Source: CAZHTF01 sp964535305 (lineage in GTDB: Bacteria > Planctomycetota > Phycisphaerae > UBA1845 > Fen-1342). From it: a stretch of 64,000 nucleotides of DNA. The translations under genes were made by a program, and so were the position numbers. The notes beneath the pieces are model-generated. The model was not told the origin of the DNA. It saw only the letters and a program-made list of their open reading frames with translations, and did not search any database. The stretch is from NCBI GenBank assembly GCA_964535305.1, contig CAZHTF010000003.1, positions 57,875 to 121,874 on the forward strand. The letters run 5' to 3'. Shown here piece after piece: positions 24,204-32,234 of the stretch (its first letter is position 1; each line of letters starts with the position of its first letter).

Positions 24204-25740
24204 ACGCCTGCCGCGGCTGACGCGCGACGCTGCGCAGCTCCGCATTTTCGCGCAAGATCCGTAGCGCCTGCTCCATATCCGCCCCGAAAAGCCGATCCTG
24301 CTCGGCGTGTGAAATCCGGGCGCGGACGATCGCGTGCGCGGCGCGCGGTCCGCGGCCGGGCCGCAGCGGCGCGCGGAAATCCAGCGCCTGCGCGGCGCAC
24401 AGCAGCTCAATCGCCAGCACATGCTCCACGCGATCGAGCACTTCGAAGCACTTCACCGCGGACGTGCCGCCCATGCTGACGTGATCTTCCTGCCCGAGCG
24501 AAGTGGGGATCGAATCGATCGCCGCCGGTGTGGCCAGCACCTTGCATTCGTTCAACAGCGCGGCGGCGGTGTACTGCGGCAGCATGAAGCCGCTGTTGAG
24601 TCCCGTGTCGCGCATCAGCAGCGCCGGCAGGCCTTCGTCACCGGCGAGCAGCAGGTACACGCGCCGCTCGGCGATGTTCGCCAGGTCAGTCAGCGCGATC
24701 GCAAGGTAATCGAGCACCAGCGCGAGCGGTTCGCCGTGGAAATTCCCGCCGCTGATGGCCTCGACCTGCCGATCGTCGCCAAAGAGCACGGGATTGTCGG
24801 TGACGCTGTTGATCTCGCGAGCAACGACGTCGCGGAAATGCTCGAGCGCGTCGCGGACAGCCCCGTGCACCTGCGGGGCGCAGCGCAGCGAATAGGGATC
24901 CTGCACGCGATCGCAGCCCGCGTGCGAGACCAGAATCTCGCTCTCCTGCATGTGGCTGCGGATGTTGGCGGCGCTGCGCTGCGCGCCCGGATGCGGGCGC
25001 ACCTGGTGCAGCCGCGCGTCGGACGGCCGCAGGCTGCCGCGTAGCGACTCCAGCGACATGCAGTAGATCAAGTCGGACAAATCCAGCAGCCGCGCGGCAC
25101 GCACGCCGATCTGCGCGGCGTAGGCCGCCATGAATTGCGTGCCGTTGATCAGCGCCAAGCCTTCCTTGGCGGCTAGCCGCAGCGGGGGCAGGCCGTGCGC
25201 CGCGAGCGCAGCGGCGGCGTCGCGCGGCTCGAGCCCGATCAGCAGTTGACCGCGGCCGATCAGCGGCAGCACCAGGTGTGCCAGCGGCGCGAGATCGCCG
25301 CTTGCGCCGAGCGAGCCGCGCGTGGGCACCAGTGGGAGCAGGTCGGCATTCAGCAGCGCCGCGAGCCGCTCGATCACGTCACGTCGCACGCCGCTGTGCC
25401 CGGCGAGCAGCATGTGAATCTTGAACAAGAGCATCCAGCGGACGATGCCGGCCGGCGCCGCCGGCCCGACGCCGACCGCGTGCGAGATCAGCAGGTTCTC
25501 CTGCAACTGATCGAGCTGCGTGCTGGAAATGCGCTTGTTTTTAAGATGTCCAAAGCCGGTATTGATGCCATAGACCGGCTCGCCCGCTTGCACCAGTCGC
25601 TCGACGCGCGCCCGGCCAGCGTCGACGCGTGCCAATCCGGCGGGGTCGAGTGTGATCCGCAGCGGTCGGTCCAGGGCCTGATCGAGCGTGTCCCAATCGA
25701 GCGGCCGCGCGTCTCCCAGGTGCAGATCAAAGGGGCTCAT
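24196..25740 (-). CDS. hutH: Histidine ammonia-lyase
   Basis: The 514-residue enzyme converts L-histidine to urocanate and ammonia, the first step of histidine degradation. The MIO prosthetic group forms from Ala146-Ser147-Gly148 in GSLGASGDLAPLAH. The N-terminal YGINTGFGHLKN loop and catalytic Tyr57 are present. The start ATG 25740 overlaps the upstream stop as ATGA (an ATG 21 bases earlier is also in frame). No hutU, hutI or hutG lies nearby; instead the upstream partner is a large secreted PDZ protein, an odd pairing. A tyrosine ammonia-lyase or aminomutase cannot be wholly excluded. Confidence 0.92.
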   Translation of the reverse strand: MSPFDLHLGDARPLDWDTLDQALDRPLRITLDPAGLARVDAGRARVERLVQAGEPVYGINTGFGHLKNKRISSTQLDQLQENLLISHAVGVGPAAPAGIVRWMLLFKIHMLLAGHSGVRRDVIERLAALLNADLLPLVPTRGSLGASGDLAPLAHLVLPLIGRGQLLIGLEPRDAAAALAAHGLPPLRLAAKEGLALINGTQFMAAYAAQIGVRAARLLDLSDLIYCMSLESLRGSLRPSDARLHQVRPHPGAQRSAANIRSHMQESEILVSHAGCDRVQDPYSLRCAPQVHGAVRDALEHFRDVVAREINSVTDNPVLFGDDRQVEAISGGNFHGEPLALVLDYLAIALTDLANIAERRVYLLLAGDEGLPALLMRDTGLNSGFMLPQYTAAALLNECKVLATPAAIDSIPTSLGQEDHVSMGGTSAVKCFEVLDRVEHVLAIELLCAAQALDFRAPLRPGRGPRAAHAIVRARISHAEQDRLFGADMEQALRILRENAELRSVARQPRQAST

Positions 25741-28487
25741 CGTTGTCGCTTCTGTTTCCACTTGGCCACGACCTGATTCACGTCTTCAATGAAAATCTGG
25801 ACGCCGGCGCGCCCGTCGCGCGCGAAGCGCTGGTCGAGCATTGCCCGAATCTGGGCGCGCGAGAAGCTGCGGTAGTAGTTGCTGGGCAACACCTCATTCA
25901 CCAGGTGCAGCGCCTCGGCGCGCCGCTCAGGCAGGTGCAGCCGAAAGACCTGTCCGCCCTCATCCGGCAGCCGCGCGACGTACAGAAAGCGTGCATCCAT
26001 CCGCGTGTACGGCGCGAATTCGGGCACCAGCCGCGGGTGCGGCTCAGGCCCGGGCAGCTCGATGCGCTGCGCCTGCTCTGTCGCAGGCTCGAATGCCAGC
26101 AGCCCCTGATCGCTGCAGAGCCAGATGGTCTCCGCCGCGCCCGGCAGCGCCACCGGAAAAAAACGCAGCGGCTCATCGCTGCCGATCTGCTGAGCGAAGA
26201 AATGGCCGTCCCAGGCGCGGCCGTTCGTCGTGTTCACCAGGAACTGTGCACCGCCGCGAAGCGCGACATGCACCCAGCCGGGCAGGTTCGCAATCGGGTC
26301 GATCAGACCGACTTCGGGCAACAGCGGGTCGCTGACGTACTCGCCGTGACGCACGATCTCGTGCTGCAGGAACTCGCCGTGCTCGCCCGCGATGCTCATC
26401 TCGGCGGCCCGCCGGGCAAGTGCGCTGAAGATGCCGCGGCAGTTGCGATCGAAACTCGCAATGTCCGCCGCTGCCAGGTTGAAGCGCGCCGGAATGTCGC
26501 CGACCAGTTCGATTACGCGGTGGCGGTCATAGACCCAGACGCGCCCGCTGTTTGCTTCGCGGCCGAGCCACGGCCAGGTGAGCGGCGTGGGCAGCCAGGT
26601 AAGCGAGGGGCGCGCCAGCGGTTGATGTGCGCCGGATTCTCCGTCGACCAGCAGCAGCCGCCGGTCGCGCGTCAGCACCACCCAGCGCTCGTCGGATTCG
26701 CCCAGCGGAACGGTCAGCAGCGCTGCGCTGCGCAGCTCGGCCGCGAACGGCGCCAGCTCCAGCGGCGGGTCGGCCAGGGCCGTTGCCGTCTCGAGCAGTA
26801 AGTCGTGCTCGGCGACGCGCGGTCCGCGCCCGAGCAGATCGCGGGCCTCGGCGAACCTGCCGCGGGCCAGCAGCTCGAGCGCGTCGATCAGCTTGAGGCT
26901 CTCATCGCGGGCGGCGACGTCGGCGACCCGCGCCGTGCGTTCGCGTGCAGCGGCCAAGACGTCCGCCTCGGGCGCGGGCTGGATGTACTCCAGCAATGCC
27001 GCGGCACGCGCGAATGGAAGGACCTCCGCGTCCGAGAGATTCGGAATGATCGCCAGCAGGTGGCGACGCACGATCTCTTCATTGGCCGGATTCAAGCCGG
27101 CGAGCATCCAGTGCGTGTACGTGGCCAGCGCCAGGTGGCCGGGCTCGTTTACGACCTGAAGCAGCTCCTCGGTACGTGCGTCGCGCGGGAATTGGTAGAG
27201 GAAGAACGCCAGGATCGCGGCGACCTGCGGATTGCGCGTGATGCTGCGGTTGTCGAGCGGTACGCGCGGCCGTTGCAGGATCGGCCTGGCGTTCTCGAAG
27301 AAGCTGTCGAGCGCTTCCTGCTCGCGCCCGCCCAGAAACGCCAGCCAGGCATCGGTCTGCACGCGCATCCAGGCCGACGAGAGGATCGCGCTGCGCGGCT
27401 CGATCAGCCGGGCGCATTCCGACGCCAGTTGCAATTCGTGAAACATCCAGGCGGTGACGGCCAGCATGTTTCCCGCGACGCGGTTCATGTCCTGGGCCTG
27501 CGCGGTCTCGTCCGACGAGAGCGCCGAGCGGTAGTTGTGCCACCATTGCGAAGAGGCTGCATCGAGCGCGTCGATCTGGCGATTGGCGGGGACCAGCACG
27601 CGCTGCACGCGCAGATCCGGGTCGTTTGAGCCGGGAATCGGGTTGCCCAGCGCGTCGCTCAGCAACATCCACTGCAGCCGCAGCGGCGCACGCCCCGGAC
27701 CGGCAAGGTCCAGCAGCGAAGGGCTGTTCCACTCGTCGCGACCGGCGCTGCTCCGGGCTAGCTCCGTCCGCTGGCCGACCAGGTTCATCGCCTCGGCCGC
27801 GAATCCGGCGGTGTACGCCATCCGCGCGCGCAACAGCGGCGAGAGCTCCGCCGGACTGACCGAATCGCCAAGCGTCGAGAGCTGCTCGTAGGCCTGCTCG
27901 GCGTAGCCATCGGCGTAAAGCCGCACCGCGGTCGCGATCGTCTGGCCACGCGGTGCCAGATAATCGCAGATTTCCTCGAGCTCGCCGATCTGCACCGGGC
28001 CCAAGTCGCGCGGGCCTTCGCCGCGCGTGGCGCGCAGCGTGTATCCGGCACGGGTTTCGCCCATGCGCTGCCGCAAGTCATCGGCGCTGAACACACGACG
28101 CCCGTTCACGTGCGTGATCAGGTCGCCGCAGGACAACCCGGAGTCGGCCGCGGCCCGTAGCACCAGTACCGCCCGAGGCGGGGCCACGTTGTTCTCGAGA
28201 ATGTACGCGATTCGGCGGCGGGCTTCGGGGTCGCTGACGCTCGGCAGCAGCGCCGCGAGCTCAGCGCTGACGCCCGCGCCCTTTTGCAGAATCGCACGCG
28301 TCGCGGCCTCGCGTACGGCATAGTCCTCTGCGGCGAGCTCGCGCACCAGAGCTTGAAGATCGCGCGGCCCGGCCGTCTCGACCTGCGCGAGCGCGGGTCC
28401 GCCGAACACAGCCAGCCCGGCGCGCCCGGCCAGGCCGGTGGCCGCCAGTCCGGTCAGCAACGCTACGAAAATACTGAAGCATCGCAT
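25737..28487 (-). CDS. Large secreted HEAT/PDZ/helical-repeat protein
   Basis: This 916-residue protein was not recognised as a named family. A signal peptide (residues 1-35, ending GPALAQ) predicts export. Residues about 40-100 look like HEAT or armadillo helices (VRELAAEDYAVREAATRAIL). About 105-165 form a PDZ domain (SGLSCGDLITHVNGRRVFSADDLRQRM). A long helical-repeat region with Ala- and Glu-rich TPR-like pairs covers about 180-570. The last third is beta-rich and resembles a propeller (ERWVVLTRDRRLLLVDGES, IWLCSDQGLLAFEP). A GGGAG precedes the ATG. The stop forms ATGA with hutH, so they share a transcript. A scaffold or envelope quality-control role is possible (inference). Confidence 0.8.
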   Translation of the reverse strand: MRCFSIFVALLTGLAATGLAGRAGLAVFGGPALAQVETAGPRDLQALVRELAAEDYAVREAATRAILQKGAGVSAELAALLPSVSDPEARRRIAYILENNVAPPRAVLVLRAAADSGLSCGDLITHVNGRRVFSADDLRQRMGETRAGYTLRATRGEGPRDLGPVQIGELEEICDYLAPRGQTIATAVRLYADGYAEQAYEQLSTLGDSVSPAELSPLLRARMAYTAGFAAEAMNLVGQRTELARSSAGRDEWNSPSLLDLAGPGRAPLRLQWMLLSDALGNPIPGSNDPDLRVQRVLVPANRQIDALDAASSQWWHNYRSALSSDETAQAQDMNRVAGNMLAVTAWMFHELQLASECARLIEPRSAILSSAWMRVQTDAWLAFLGGREQEALDSFFENARPILQRPRVPLDNRSITRNPQVAAILAFFLYQFPRDARTEELLQVVNEPGHLALATYTHWMLAGLNPANEEIVRRHLLAIIPNLSDAEVLPFARAAALLEYIQPAPEADVLAAARERTARVADVAARDESLKLIDALELLARGRFAEARDLLGRGPRVAEHDLLLETATALADPPLELAPFAAELRSAALLTVPLGESDERWVVLTRDRRLLLVDGESGAHQPLARPSLTWLPTPLTWPWLGREANSGRVWVYDRHRVIELVGDIPARFNLAAADIASFDRNCRGIFSALARRAAEMSIAGEHGEFLQHEIVRHGEYVSDPLLPEVGLIDPIANLPGWVHVALRGGAQFLVNTTNGRAWDGHFFAQQIGSDEPLRFFPVALPGAAETIWLCSDQGLLAFEPATEQAQRIELPGPEPHPRLVPEFAPYTRMDARFLYVARLPDEGGQVFRLHLPERRAEALHLVNEVLPSNYYRSFSRAQIRAMLDQRFARDGRAGVQIFIEDVNQVVAKWKQKRQR

Positions 28488-28620
28488 TTAAATGCTCCCG
28501 TCGAATGCGGCAGTGTAGCGCCACGGCGTGTGCTTGTCGTATCCACGCTGGATGATTTGGCACGAGCTGCCGCCGACCGCAGTCTCTGTAAACTGACGCG
28601 CCGATAATCCGGAGCCCGTC

Positions 28621-29157
28621 ATGAGCTTGACAAAGTGCATCACCGTCTTTGGATCGGCACGAAGCAGCCAAGCCTCCGCGTTGTACCGCCAGGCACGCGC
28701 GCTCGGCGCCGCGATCGCACGGCAGGGCTGGATACTCTGCAACGGCGGCTACGGCGGGACGATGGAGGCTTCAGCCCGCGGTGCACGTGAGGCCGGCGCG
28801 CAGACCATTGGCGTCACCTGCACGTTATTCCGTCGGGCCGGGCCAAATCGGCATATCACGGACGAACGTCCGACCAGCGACCTGTTCGGCCGGCTGCGGC
28901 TCCTGATCGCGCTGGGCGACGGCTACGTCGTGCTGCCGGGCGGGTCGGGCACGTTGGTCGAGCTGGCGCTGGTCACCGAATTGATCGCCAAACGGCTCTC
29001 GCGGAGCAAGCCGATTGTGCTCCTGGGTGAACACTGGCGTGGTGTGGAGGCGGCAATCCGCCAGCAGCAGCCAGCACGGCGCGGGCCGATGTGGCACTTC
29101 GCGGATTCGCCCGAGGCCGCGGTCGCGGCGCTGCAACGGCGATTAAGGGGGCGCTAA
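28621..29157 (+). CDS. LOG-family nucleoside 5'-monophosphate phosphoribohydrolase-like protein
   Basis: The 178-residue Rossmann protein has NGGYGGTMEA near 41-50 and the signature PGGSGTLVE at 106-114, which is PGGxGTxxE of the LOG (Lonely Guy)/TIGR00730 group, long misnamed lysine decarboxylase. Enzymes of this family release adenine-type bases from nucleoside monophosphates and can make cytokinins. The start ATG 28621 follows GGAGCCC. It is divergent from the secreted PDZ protein with a 133-base spacer. The substrate is unknown here. Confidence 0.88.
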   Translation: MSLTKCITVFGSARSSQASALYRQARALGAAIARQGWILCNGGYGGTMEASARGAREAGAQTIGVTCTLFRRAGPNRHITDERPTSDLFGRLRLLIALGDGYVVLPGGSGTLVELALVTELIAKRLSRSKPIVLLGEHWRGVEAAIRQQQPARRGPMWHFADSPEAAVAALQRRLRGR

Positions 29158-29320
29158 GCGCGCCGCGTGAACACCCGATCGAAAGACGCCAACGCGACAC
29201 CCGCGGTGGCAAGCGTCGTCCACCGATCGACCATGCTAGAAACGCAACACCCTATATGTGGTGGAATAGGTTTCAGAAGGGCCGATGGCTTGTGCTTACG
29301 CGTCGATCGTTGCTGCAAAC

Positions 29321-29338
29321 GTGACGACCGGCCGTCAC
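29321..29338. promoter_or_regulatory. Inverted repeat GTGACG-N6-CGTCAC, possible operator
   Basis: Perfect six-base arms separated by six bases sit directly in front of the -35 box at 29345. This is a plausible activator or repressor site for the amidohydrolase gene. Confidence 0.4.
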
Positions 29339-29344
29339 GAGCGC

Positions 29345-29372
29345 TTGACCCGCGGAGTCAGTCAGTTACGAT
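29345..29372 (+). promoter_or_regulatory. Sigma-70-type promoter of the amidohydrolase gene
   Basis: TTGACC (29345-29350), 16-base spacer, TACGAT (29367-29372). The start of transcription would be near 29379, about 45 bases before the ATG. Confidence 0.5.
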
Positions 29373-29423
29373 TCAGCCAAGTTTCAGCACGTACGAAACA
29401 TCGCACGAGGGCAGGCGTTGGGA

Positions 29424-30305
29424 ATGATCGTCGATTGCCATACGCAAATCTCTGACTGGTCCGTGCACACCGGCCAGCCGCAGCCGGCGCTCACCGCCCA
29501 GGTGGCCCAGGCCGACGCGGCCCGGCACTTGGAGGCGGTGGACCCGGTCGACCGGGCGATCGTCCTGGGCTTCAAGAGTCGCTACCTCTCCGCCGAAGTC
29601 TCGAATCGGCACGTGGCGGAGTACGTTCGGCGGAACAGCGCTAAGTTGATCGGGTTTGCCGGCATCGACCCGACCGACCCGGAGTGTTTGAACGAGTTAA
29701 AGCTGGCGCAGGAGGAGCTGGGGTTGAAGGGGGTCACCGTCTCCCCGGCGCTGCAGAACTTCCATCCGACCGACACGCGCGCGATGCGACTTTATGAGGA
29801 GTGTGCGCGGCGCGGCATGCCGCTGGTGTTCGAGCAGAACCAGTCAAACCCGGCGTCCAAGATGGAATTCGCCCGGCCGCTGCTGCTGGACGAGGTGGCC
29901 CGCGAGTTTCCGGGGCTGCGCGTGGTGGTCGCCCACATGGGCTATCCCTGGGTGGATGAGACGGTCGTGCTGCTGGGCAAACATCCGCACGTTTATGCCG
30001 ACGTCGCCGGGCTCCTGCGGAAACCTTGGTTGACGTACACGGCCCTGCTGGCGGCCTATGAGCATGGCGTCATGAACCGGCTGCTGTTTGGGAGCGACTT
30101 TCCAAAACGTTCACCAGCGGCATGTATCGAGTCGATGTATTCGATCAACCAGGTCCGCAACGGGACCGGGCTGATCGCGATCCCGCGTGAGCAACTGCGC
30201 GGCATTGTCGAGCGCGATGCGCTCTCACTGCTGGGCATCGATGCTGCGCCCGCGCGGCGCTCGTCCGAAACGACCTTCAAAATGGATGACGATGAGCAGG
30301 CCTGA
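29424..30305 (+). CDS. Amidohydrolase-2 family protein with altered metal ligands
   Basis: Start ATG 29424 (MIVDCHTQ) follows GGGA; an in-frame TTG lies six bases upstream. The 293-residue TIM-barrel protein matches amidohydrolase family 2: VVVAHMGYPWVDE with His171, LLFGSDFPKRSP with Asp225, and the HVYADVAGLL strand. The first metal motif is normally HxH but reads His6-Thr-Gln8. The strand that usually supplies another histidine reads PLVFEQNQSNP. Two expected ligands are therefore changed, and the metal centre may be mononuclear or absent. Related decarboxylases and lactonases use one zinc. The substrate is unknown. It overlaps the following lipoprotein gene by 14 bases. Confidence 0.85.
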   Translation: MIVDCHTQISDWSVHTGQPQPALTAQVAQADAARHLEAVDPVDRAIVLGFKSRYLSAEVSNRHVAEYVRRNSAKLIGFAGIDPTDPECLNELKLAQEELGLKGVTVSPALQNFHPTDTRAMRLYEECARRGMPLVFEQNQSNPASKMEFARPLLLDEVAREFPGLRVVVAHMGYPWVDETVVLLGKHPHVYADVAGLLRKPWLTYTALLAAYEHGVMNRLLFGSDFPKRSPAACIESMYSINQVRNGTGLIAIPREQLRGIVERDALSLLGIDAAPARRSSETTFKMDDDEQA

Positions 30306-30858
30306 TCCGCGGCTGTTCAAGCTCATCGCGCTGCTGGGCCTGGTGGGGTGCGCTTCCGAATCGCGCCTGCGTCTCACGTCGTACAAAGACCCGTACTTCC
30401 CCGAGACGTATACGGCCGAGTTCCGCGAGGCCGGCTTCCGCACGCTGCCGACCGGCGATGTGCTATTGTCGGCCTATGCGGGCACGGCCGCGGCCGATTC
30501 CGGCGCCGTGCGGCAGTGGTTGTGCGTGCATGCCTTCTGGCGGCCGCAGCCGGGCAAGACGTTTGCGCATCCGACATCCACCAACGCGACGATCCGCTAC
30601 GTGGTCGCGTCGGAGGCGGGCGTCGCCAGCTACGAGGGCACCGGCTTCATCTATCCTGTGCCGCGCAGTGCCGACGCCGATTGGCGCGCGACGCTCGAGA
30701 CCGCGGCGCTGCAGTTGGTCGAAACCCGCGGCGATCCGCCGGATCTTTTCGGTGACGCGCGGTTGATCGGGAAGATTCACGCGACGCCGAACGCGACCCG
30801 CGCTGTGGATCTGGAGCGCGAGATGCTGGCGGTGGGGGCGGCTCGCAGGGGCGGTTAG
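30292..30858 (+). CDS. Hypothetical lipoprotein
   Basis: ATG 30292 is preferred (30286 is also possible), inside the last codons of the amidohydrolase gene. The 188-residue product has a signal peptide with lipobox LVGC (LIALLGLVGCASES), predicting membrane attachment. The mature part has a beta-rich sequence without recognised motifs (SYKDPYFPETYTAEFREAGF, key residues DPYFPE). Overlap with the amidohydrolase gene suggests a shared transcript and related function. Confidence 0.75.
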   Translation: MSRPDPRLFKLIALLGLVGCASESRLRLTSYKDPYFPETYTAEFREAGFRTLPTGDVLLSAYAGTAAADSGAVRQWLCVHAFWRPQPGKTFAHPTSTNATIRYVVASEAGVASYEGTGFIYPVPRSADADWRATLETAALQLVETRGDPPDLFGDARLIGKIHATPNATRAVDLEREMLAVGAARRGG

Positions 30859-31019
30859 GCCGAAACCGATGGCATCGGCGCGCTGATTGGACGCGTGTGC
30901 GCGGGAGCCTCAAGCACGCTGCGGATTCCGGTCATGCGAAGCGCGCGCTTGCGCGCTGCCTGGCGCGCGACGCCGCCGCGCGCTTGCCCGGCCAAGCGGA
31001 GGCGCGCTCTGCGCGCTAC

Positions 31020-31670
31020 TCAGCCGGGCTTGCGCTCGATGCGGGCCTGCATTTCCTGCATGAGCTGCGGCTCGGCCAGAATCTGCTGCACGCGGCCTGC
31101 GAGGGCCTGCCCGTAGCGCAAACAGGCGTCACGTTCCGCGGGCGAAGTACGGCTCAGCAGCAGCGGCAGCCAGTCGTGTGTCTGGCCCAGCGCCGCGCCC
31201 GTCTCGCGACGGATCTCCGCGGTCTTCAAGAAAGCCGCCATCCGGTTATACGCGACAATCCGCTCGTCCAGGATCGAAATGCGGTGCTCCGCGGCGGCAG
31301 CCTCGAATGCGTGCACGTCGGCCAGCAGCAATGGCTTGAGTGCGTCAAACAGATGCGTGCGAAAGGCAGCCTGATCGTCGGCCGATGCCTGTCGCAACGT
31401 CGCGGCCAGGTACTCGCAGAAGGCCGGGTCGGCCACAGCGCGGCGGAACTGCGACTCGAGGAACGCCGTGCGTGCGTCGGCGTTCAAGCGCGGCAGGCCG
31501 TGCGTGCTTGAAACGAAATCGAAAACCGCCTGCGGTGACGCGGCCGGCCCAGGCACCGCGGGCGTGAGCAGCAGCGCGTCCGCCAACCACCAGCACAACC
31601 CGAGCCCAGCCAGGCAGGCGACGACGAGCGCGGGCGTGTGCCACGTTCGGCAGAGTTCGCTGCTGGTCAT
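31020..31670 (-). CDS. Hypothetical single-pass membrane protein
   Basis: ATG 31670 gives 216 residues; the frame is open far upstream but crosses the divergent gene, so this start is inferred from the membrane anchor. One helix (ALVVACLAGLGLCWWLADALLL, residues 14-35) anchors a mostly alpha-helical, acidic domain rich in Ala, Leu and Arg that probably faces the periplasm. No family was recognised. It is divergent from the LigD-like gene with a 121-base spacer. Confidence 0.62.
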   Translation of the reverse strand: MTSSELCRTWHTPALVVACLAGLGLCWWLADALLLTPAVPGPAASPQAVFDFVSSTHGLPRLNADARTAFLESQFRRAVADPAFCEYLAATLRQASADDQAAFRTHLFDALKPLLLADVHAFEAAAAEHRISILDERIVAYNRMAAFLKTAEIRRETGAALGQTHDWLPLLLSRTSPAERDACLRYGQALAGRVQQILAEPQLMQEMQARIERKPG

Positions 31671-31777
31671 TCGCTCAATCCGCAGAGGTCGCGCGTTGGC
31701 GCTTGGCGTTCTGACTTCGCGTGCGGTTCTGCGCTCCGCGCAGTCGCTGGCGCGTTTCGCTGGCACTGTCCACCGAA

Positions 31778-31783
31778 TATAGT
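31778..31783 (+). promoter_or_regulatory. -10 box TATAGT of a leaderless gene
   Basis: TATAGT ends eight bases before the GTG at 31792, and no ribosome site lies between them, the same layout as seen for thiS. Confidence 0.5.
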
Positions 31784-31791
31784 CCACGTTT

Positions 31792-32175
31792 GTGGCAGAT
31801 CCGAGTGGCGAACGTGCGTACGTTCTGCTCGAGCACGACACGCGCCCGCAGCCCGACGATCCCGCCGCGGCGACGCACTGGGACCTCATGATCGAACAGG
31901 CCGGCGCCTTGCGGCTGGACACCTGGCGATTGGCCGGGAATCCGCTGCACGGCTCGGCGACATTGCCTGCGGAACGCATCGCCGACCATCGCCGCGCGTA
32001 CCTCGAATTCGAGGGCGAGCTGGGCGGCGGCCGTGGGCGCGTGCGGCGGGTGGCGCGCGGCACGGTGCGTGTCGCGGCAGTTGGCGACGGCCTGCGGCTG
32101 AGCTTTGCGAGCGGGCCGCTTGCCGGCGATTTCCTGCTGAATTCAGACGGTACGCTCGCGCGAATGCAGTCATAG
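31792..32175 (+). CDS. Stand-alone LigD 3'-phosphoesterase-like domain protein
   Basis: The 127-residue protein matches the N-terminal phosphoesterase (PE) module of DNA ligase D: YVLLEHD with His15, THWDLMIE with His29 and Asp31, GALRLDTWRL, ADHRRAYLEFEG with His66 and Tyr70, and GGGRGRVRR. These positions correspond to metal and active-site residues of bacterial PE domains, except that the arginine after the second motif is Met33. PE domains trim 3'-phosphate and ribonucleotide ends in non-homologous end joining. No ligase, polymerase or ku gene is nearby. The GTG start has no ribosome site and is probably leaderless. Confidence 0.82.
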   Translation: MADPSGERAYVLLEHDTRPQPDDPAAATHWDLMIEQAGALRLDTWRLAGNPLHGSATLPAERIADHRRAYLEFEGELGGGRGRVRRVARGTVRVAAVGDGLRLSFASGPLAGDFLLNSDGTLARMQS

Positions 32176-32234
32176 GTCGCTAGCCGGCGCGGATAATCCC
32201 GCGCGCCGCAATTCTGACGAGGAGTCTCGCGCAC

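Noticed and set aside
29260..29285. Short inverted repeat CCTAT...ATAGG before the amidohydrolase gene
   Set aside because: Arms of five bases with a ten-base loop are expected by chance, and it is not adjacent to the promoter.
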